Shown piece after piece: positions 14,695 to 21,024 of a stretch of 21,024 bases of DNA. Under the pieces are notes generated by a model. It was not told the origin of the DNA. It ran no database searches and was given only the letters and a program-made list of their open reading frames with translations. Each line of letters begins with the position of its first letter. Positions within the stretch are counted from its first letter, which is position 1. This DNA comes from Saccoglossus kowalevskii. Its lineage: Eukaryota; Hemichordata; Enteropneusta; Harrimaniidae. The stretch lies in assembly GCF_000003605.2 (NCBI RefSeq), contig NW_003156751.1:241540-262563 (forward strand). Reading direction: 5' to 3'. Both the position numbers and the translations under genes were made by a program.

Positions 14695-17391
14695 CAGTCG
14701 CATCAAACGATAGTTTCATTGCGTAGAGTAGCATAGAAATCGACATTCACATCAAACGACAGTTTCATTATGTAGAGTAGCATAGAAATTTACAGTCGCA
14801 CCAAACGATAGTTTCATTACGTAGAGTAGCATAGAAATTTACAGTCGCATCAAACGATAGTTTCATTGCGTAGAGTAGCATAGAAATCGACAGTCACATC
14901 AAACGACAGTTTCATTACCTAGAGTAGCATAACAACTGACAGTCACATCAAACGACAGTTCCATTATGTAGAGTAGCATAGAAATTTACAGTCGCACCAA
15001 ACGATAGTTTCATTACGTAGAGTAGCATAGAAATTTACAGTCGCATCAAACGATAGTTTCATTGCGTAGAGTAGCATAGAAATCGACAGTCACATCAAAC
15101 GACAGTTTCATTACCTAGAGTAGCATAACAACTGACAGTCACATCAAACGACAGTTTCATTACCTAGAGTAGCATAACAACTGACAGTCACATCAAACGA
15201 CAGTTCCATTATGTAGAGTAGCATAGAAATTTACAGTCGCACCAAACGATAGTTTCATTACGTAGAGTAGCATAGAAATTTACAGTCTCATCAAACGATA
15301 GTTTCATTGCGTAGAGTAGCATAGAAATTTACAGTCGCATCAAACGATAGTTTCATTGCGTAGAGTAGCATAGCAATTTGCAGTCGCATCAAACGATAGT
15401 TTCATTGCGTAGAGTAGCATAGAAAATGACAATCGCATCAAACGATAGTTTCATTACGTAGAGTAGCATAGAAATTTACAAGTCGCATCAAACGACAGTT
15501 TCATTAGCGTAGAGTAGCATAGAAATTTACAGTCGCACCAAACGATAGTTTCATTACGTAGAGTAGCATAGAAATTTACAGTCGCATCAAACGATAGTTT
15601 CATTGCGTAGAGTAGCATAGAAATTGACAGTCACATCAAACGACAGTTTCATTACCTAGAGCAGCATAACAACTGACAGTCACATCAAACGACAGTTCCA
15701 TTATGTAGAGTAGCATAGAAATTTACAGTCGCACCAAACGATAGTTTCATTACGTAGAGTAGCATAGAAATTTACAGTCTCATCAAACGATAGTTTCATT
15801 GCGTAGAGTAGCATAGAATCTGACAGTCGCATCAAACGATAGTTTCATTACGTAGAGTAGCATAGAAATTTACAGTCGCATCAAACGATAGTTTCATTGC
15901 GTAGAGTAGCATAGAAATTTACAGTCGCATCAAACGATACTTTCATTGCGTAGAGTAGCATAGGAATTGACAGTCGCATCAAACGATAGTTTCATTGCGT
16001 AGAGTAGCATAGAAATTTACAGTCGCATCAAACGATAGTTTCATTGCGTAGAGTAGCATAGAAAATGACAATGGTATCAAACGATAGTTTCATTACATAG
16101 AGTAGCATAGAAATTTACAGTCGCATCAAACGATAGTTTCATTACGTAGAGTAGCATAGAAATTTACAGTCGCATCAAACGATAGTTTCATTGCGTAGAG
16201 TAGCATAGAAATTGACAGTCACATCAAACGACAGTTTCATTACCTAGAGTAGCATAACAACTGACAGTCACATCAAACGACAGTTCCATTATGTAGAGTA
16301 GCATAGAAATTTACAGTCTCATCAAACGATAGTTTCATTGCGTAGAGTAGCATAGAATCTGACAGTCGCATCAAACGATAGTTTTATTACGTAGAGTAGC
16401 ATATAAATTTACAGTCGCATCACACGACAGTTTCATTGCGTAGAGTAGCATAGAAATTTACAGTCGCATCAAACGATAGTTTCATTGCGTAGAGTAGCAA
16501 AGAAATTTACAGTCGCATCAAACGATACTTTCATTGCGTAGAGTAGCATAGGAATTGACAGTCGCATCAAACGATAGTTTCATTGCATAGAGTAGCATAG
16601 GAATTGACAGTCGCATCAAACGATAGTTTCATTGCGTAGAGTAGCATAGAAATTTACAGTCACATCAAACAATAGTTTCATTGCGTAGAGTAGCATAGAA
16701 ATTTACAGTCGCATCAAACGATAGTTTCATTACCTAGAGTAGCATAGAAATTTACAGTCGCATCAAACGATAGTTTCATTACGTAGAGTAGCATAGAAAT
16801 TTACAGTCGCATCAAACAATAGTTTCATTACGTAGAGTAGCATAGAAATTTACAGTCGCATCAAACGACAGTTTCATTACGTAGAGTAGCATAGAAATTT
16901 ACAGTCGCACCAAACGATAGTTTCATTACGTGGAGTAGCATAGAAATTTACAGTCTCATCAAACGATAGTTTCATTACGTAGAGTAGCATATAAATTTAC
17001 AGTCGCATCAAACGATAGTTTCATTGCGTAGAGTAGCATAGGAATTGACAGTCGCATCAAACGATAGTTTCATTACGTAGAGTAGCATAGAAATTTACAG
17101 TCGCATCAAACGATAGTTTCATTACGTAGAGTAGCATAGAAATTTACAGTCGCATCAAACGACAGTTTTATTAAGTAGAGTAGCATAGACATTTACAGTC
17201 GCATCAAACGATAGTTTCATTACGTAGAGTAGCATAGAAATTTACAGTCGCATCAAACGACAGTTTTATTAAGTAGAGTAGCATAGAAATTTACAGTCGC
17301 ATCAAACGATAGTTTCATTGCGTAGAGTAGCATAGAAATTGACAGTCGCATCAAACGACAGTTTCATCACGTAGAGTAGCACGTTAATTTA
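14695..17391. repeat. 49-bp satellite array, 55 copies with higher-order structure
   Basis: The unit starts CAGTCGCATCAAACGATAGT and ends AGAGTAGCATAGAAATTTA. Copy starts step by exactly 49 from 14695 to 17343, except one 51-bp copy at 15479 with two single-base insertions. 55 x 49 + 2 equals the full 2697 bp, so there are no other net length changes. All frames carry stops (TAG within the unit), so it is not coding. Four variants recur in order: A (ends ATCGA or ATTGA), B (CAC, ATTACCTAG, CATAACAACTGA), C (GTTCCATTATG) and D (GCACC). A-B-C-D runs occur at 14842, 15038 (with B doubled) and 15579; A-B-C at 16167. This gives a 196-bp higher-order unit. The right half is more uniform, with a duplicated 98-bp dimer at 17098-17293. 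A degraded part-copy precedes it (14667-14694). No constant-repeat/variable-spacer pattern exists, so it is not CRISPR. Confidence 0.97.
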
Positions 17392-17696
17392 GTGCATTTC
17401 GGGTGATTAGTCATTTTTTTATTGTGTATATTGTATGGGTTTGAATAATACGTCTTCAATCAATTCAAAACAATGTTAGTGTGTGTTCTTTATCAGTTTC
17501 ATGTCGAACCATTATTACGATTATTCTATTTCTGTCAATATTAGGAAGAATGCACAAATCATATGTATTGATAAATATGCATAGTTGAAATCAAGATGAC
17601 AATAATAAATCGTTTACGGTCCAGCCTCGTTTAGTTATGCTCAGATATCAATAAAAAGGTTAATATCTAAGAGTTATCAGAGTTTGATCCTTTCGC

Positions 17697-17708
17697 TACG
17701 CATGCGCC
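17697..17708. promoter_or_regulatory. NRF1-like site near the satellite's right edge
   Basis: TACGCATGCGCC, whose complement GGCGCATGCGTA matches most of YGCGCAYGCGCR, lies about 300 bp past the array. No gene can be tied to it. Confidence 0.2.
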
Positions 17709-19253
17709 CAGCAGTCACCAGTAGTGTCGGGCCAGTCATTTCATATTGTCTTGAATTTCTGCGGTGTTTTATGAACTCAATTACCAAGTTTATAAGGCAT
17801 ATTTAAATAGCCCGGAAATTGAAGTCCCCAGTGCTATTATGATAATAATTTACGTTACTCCATTCTGGATACGAATAATTAATTTTACATTAATTACAAT
17901 GTATAATACATCAGCAAGTAAATCACTTTCTGTTCAGTGGTATAGTGCTCAAGACGCAATGGACACATTCCTTCGAATTGTTCGCTTATGGTAAATTCTT
18001 ACTCGTAATTCTCGAAAAAAATAGACAAAGACTGCTTGGGAATATTTGATGGGTAATCCATTCGAAAACAGGGGAGCTGAAGGATTTTGAACAAAATGGC
18101 TAAATAGGAAAAAGTGCTCTTTCAACAGAAGTTAAAAAACATTAGCCATTGTGTTTCTTTCACTTAGAAATTATTTTATCGTTAATTTTGCTGAAGGTAT
18201 GAGTCGGTGAATTTAAAAATGCAGTGGAAATACTTTTTTTTTCCTATTTTAAATTTAACTCGTAAAAAAATCAGTGAAAATAAACTTCATTAGTACAAAA
18301 CAGCCAAAATGTCGTTTCAACGAAAATTAATTTCAGCCAAAAATAAAGTATTATACAGTAAATTAATTTATGGTGCAGCTAACAGTAAACAACATTCTGT
18401 GGTACAAAATTATATTTTTGAAACAAAAATGGTAAGGAACGAAGCATTTGATTTTTAACAGAATAATAAACCAATCATGATTAAAAAACGGTTCAAAAAC
18501 TAACAATGTGATCGCAATTACTTGTATATTTATTTTGTAACATTGTCTCGTTAAATTGTTCAATACAACTCCATCTTTGTTCACACTAATACCCTATTTT
18601 GATTAAAACCTCGAGTCACACTACTTTTCCTAGTGTTGTTTATTTTAACTGCAGTATTTCTAACAAACCACAACTTCCCCGAAACAATCCTCGTCTTTCC
18701 AGGGATGTTTTGTAACTTTGACCCAATATTTACACTGTTTAGCAGTAATACTGTATAACTAAATGTTATAAGCCTAGTGTTATTCATCGAATAGTACACA
18801 AAGTACAGTCTCGTCAAATATTGAACCATTCTTGAACCCCGACTGCAATCCACTGCACTATTATTCTATATAATTACCCCTTGTGCTATCATTTCATGCA
18901 TTGTCATAGTTTTAAACTATTTCAAAACCGAGTAGCACAGATATCTTTCCGAGGTTTAAGCTATTTAGTTCCTCTTTAAAGAAAGCCTATACAACGAGTC
19001 ATCATTCATTTCGGACATCCATTATATTTACAACCGGCATGAACAACACTGTCTTTGTTGGAACGGGTGGTAACTGCCTGCTACTGTATTAGAGGGCAAA
19101 CTGGCAAACCTGACATTGAACTATGTGCTCTTTAGGAAACACAACATTAAAACAAACAGATGGTTTTAAGAACATAAATTAATTACATTAGAATTACAAG
19201 TGTGTAATACTCGATGACCTAACTCTGTGCACAAGCTAGTGACGACATCACCG

Positions 19254-19292
19254 TGACGTCATGTACTGAGAGAACTCGTAACCAGTGACTCA
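19254..19292. promoter_or_regulatory. CRE (TGACGTCA) and AP-1 (TGACTCA) pair
   Basis: A perfect CRE at 19254-19261 and a perfect AP-1 site at 19286-19292 lie 24 bases apart. Both bind bZIP factors (CREB/ATF, Fos/Jun). Their pairing in a CpG-richer patch suggests an enhancer or promoter, but no adjacent gene is seen. Confidence 0.3.
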
Positions 19293-19495
19293 CCACTAGA
19301 ACATTGTTGTAACAAAACCTGTGTCATGACAAAACACAAAAGGATTCATAACACACCTCGCCTTGTTGTTGACGCGTCAATTCATGCATATTCATTTTGA
19401 TTACAAACTACAGTATTCGACTATCGCCCATTTGTTAGTTTACGCCGCACACCGTGCTCGTCTGTTGGACACTACGATTTTAAAAGCATACGGAT

Positions 19496-19513
19496 TTCGA
19501 CAATAGTGTCGAA
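19496..19513. repeat. Hairpin TTCGACA-ATAG-TGTCGAA
   Basis: A perfect 7-bp stem with a 4-base loop. Its role is unknown; the same loop ATAG occurs in a 7-bp hairpin at 8107-8124, which may be chance. Confidence 0.5.
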
Positions 19514-20443
19514 TACATTCCAGCAAGTGCATTCACACGTACGGAGAACTCAGGTAACGGATATGGGCATTCTGAATACTGAACATGATTGACAACTCAC
19601 ACGCTGTGCGCATGAATATCGGTAAAACATAGTTCTGGGTGACTGTAATGAGTATGATAAGAACACTGCCATTATTCCACGGGGAACACTGAAAATGTCC
19701 CACACACATAAAGTAGGAGATCCTGCGACCTTTCCCTCAATCGGCAAAAAAAGAAAATTCCGTGACGTAACGAGCCCTGTCACCTGCAGACAATGGTAGT
19801 CGTTTCCTGGCTTGGCGAAGGAAATATTGGAAATACAATTTAAATTTGACAAGTAATCAGTCAAGTATTTATCACTCTACAGTACGGATTTTATAAGGCG
19901 TGTATCTTCATTAAATATCGTCGTTTTCCATAATGGCGAAGAAGGTCGCTGTGATATTAACATATCAAACGACTACGGAGGCACGTTACAGCGTGTATGG
20001 GAAAGAGTGGAATAGTTAAAAGCAACGGCAATTAAAGCATTATGTGTATTTTGATATACCCTGCTCTCGGGGAAAGAAAGTATCATGACAATGGCACACC
20101 TTAAACGTTAATTTTGATAAAATTGGGCGGAACTTGTGGTGAAAACGCACTGTTTAGCGTGTCGATGTATCCATCGGCTTGTAAAGAAGGCTGGGTCACT
20201 CTCGCTGTTACCTGCATGTGTAGTAATAACTCGCGGGAATAGGCTATATCACGCACACTGTCGATTATTCTCTGCTGTTGAGAAAACAGATGACTACCTT
20301 TAGATTATCACAAGTTCTTACCTGACATTCTTTCGTGTAATATAGACAGTTATTTGAGTTAATAACAATCACCATAGCCCGACGTCGCGGACACTCCAGT
20401 CTCCATGCAGATGTTCGAGGTCGATATTGTGAGCATTCAATTG

Positions 20444-20465
20444 AATTCGGAACTATAACCGAATT
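20444..20465. repeat. Hairpin AATTCGG-N8-CCGAATT
   Basis: A perfect 7-bp stem with an 8-base loop, overlapping a 12-bp perfect palindrome ATTCAATTGAAT at 20435-20446. Confidence 0.45.
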
Positions 20466-20585
20466 GCTATACCATTGTTATAAAATAGGGGTGGTCAGCT
20501 TCAGCGGTGAGGGTGAAAACTGTAATTTGATGTTTAAAAACATGGCTTGATTGTGACAACTTGAGAATATATATAACTATGGTAA

Positions 20586-20601
20586 GATTGCCATGGCAAT
20601 C
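20586..20601. promoter_or_regulatory. RFX X-box-like palindrome GATTGCCATGGCAATC
   Basis: This is a perfect 16-bp palindrome. Its core ATTGCCATGGCAAT differs from the idealised RFX-factor X-box GTTGCCATGGCAAC only at the two outer bases. In animals RFX sites often mark promoters of cilium-related genes. It lies 33 bp before a possible splice acceptor, so it could also be intronic. Confidence 0.35.
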
Positions 20602-21024
20602 ACACGCGAATTTGATGATTTGTCTTATTTTCAGCGACGAGCTGAGAATATTTTATTGAGTTACTTTCCTTTTCAAATGGTAAATACAACTCCGATATAC
20701 ACCAATACAGTGTACATCACCAGTATACAGATCAATTTGTAAAACAAATTTTGGACATATGTCATCAACGTTTCAGGTTTTCTCTCAGTAAAATTTAACT
20801 GAATAAAATTACCTGAAAACAGTTCCCACAGGAATGTTAAATCATTATTTCATAAATATAAAAGTATTTATCAGTATTTCCTAATGATTATTGACAGCCC
20901 TAAGTATTCATATCATAACTACATATGAGTTATTTTTACTCTACATTACCAAACCAAATTGTGAGATATGTTGAGAATTTGTTACTATAGAAACCAGTGT
21001 TAAAACTCAAAAACCAATATTTTC

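Larger units (their letters stand above)
17392..21024. other. Non-coding right flank, no gene recognised
   Basis: No conserved exon is visible on either strand. Open frames at 17764-17994, 18363-18584, 18581-18853 and 19550-19864 carry no domain I recognise, and several begin only at GTG or TTG. 18000-18600 is strongly AT-rich. CpG content rises around 19200-19560 and 20100-20420, where CRE, AP-1 and hairpin motifs cluster; this may be the regulatory region of a gene beyond the right edge. Confidence 0.5.

Noticed and set aside
14695-17391. CRISPR array
   Set aside because: Whole 49-bp units repeat back to back. There are no unique spacers between constant repeats, no cas genes, and the surrounding DNA is that of an animal with introns.
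17764-17994. 76-codon plus-strand open frame
   Set aside because: It starts only at GTG, resembles no family, and has AT-driven composition.
19550-19864. 104-codon minus-strand open frame
   Set aside because: No domain, no signal and no supporting splice context. It may be part of a repeat, but I cannot show that.
20155-20520. Minus-strand exon chain with donors GTCAG|GTAAGA (about 20321) and GCAG|GTAACA (about 20212)
   Set aside because: Joining the pieces gives early stops, the gap between them is only about 50 bp, and the 47-codon frame leading into the first donor resembles no protein.
1-21024. tRNA or rRNA genes
   Set aside because: I looked for the TPsiC-arm consensus (GGTTCRANYCC) with a matching acceptor stem and for rRNA-like blocks and found none. 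A tRNAscan or Rfam run would settle this.

Overview
The window looks like nuclear DNA from an invertebrate animal. It is AT-rich by eye. It holds one intronless seven-transmembrane receptor and one gene split by GT-AG introns, separated by long non-coding stretches with tandem repeats and decayed transposable elements. CpG is not obviously depleted and TACATGTA-like words are frequent. This would fit a marine lophotrochozoan such as a mollusc or brachiopod, but that placement is inference only; nothing here fixes the species.

Layout. 1-1656: no gene seen, a few binding-site-like motifs. 1738-3132 (+): complete single-exon class A GPCR with no assignable ligand class. 3133-5566: non-coding. 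5567-6156: about 590 bp element with inverted terminal arms over 110 bp long, a non-autonomous DNA transposon (MITE-like). 6342-6486: smaller inverted repeat with a perfect CRE in its spacer. 7517-11116 (-): four coding exons of a beta-galactoside alpha-2,6-sialyltransferase (ST6Gal family), 347 residues after splicing, with sialylmotifs L, S, III and VS. Intron 3 of that gene holds the broken 3' part of a LINE reverse-transcriptase ORF (8322-9092, -). 11593-11870: a small microsatellite and a 50-bp tandem repeat 5' of the sialyltransferase. 14695-17391: a large array of 55 copies of a 49-bp unit with visible higher-order organisation. 17392-21024: non-coding, with CRE/AP-1, hairpin and RFX X-box-like motifs but no gene I can defend.

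The two real genes are unrelated in function: one is a cell-surface receptor, the other a Golgi glycosyltransferase. Nothing in the sequence suggests co-regulation. I did not find a convincing new multi-gene system. The most unusual structures are the 49-bp array, the long-armed inverted-repeat element, and the sialyltransferase that lacks one cysteine pair known from the mammalian enzyme.
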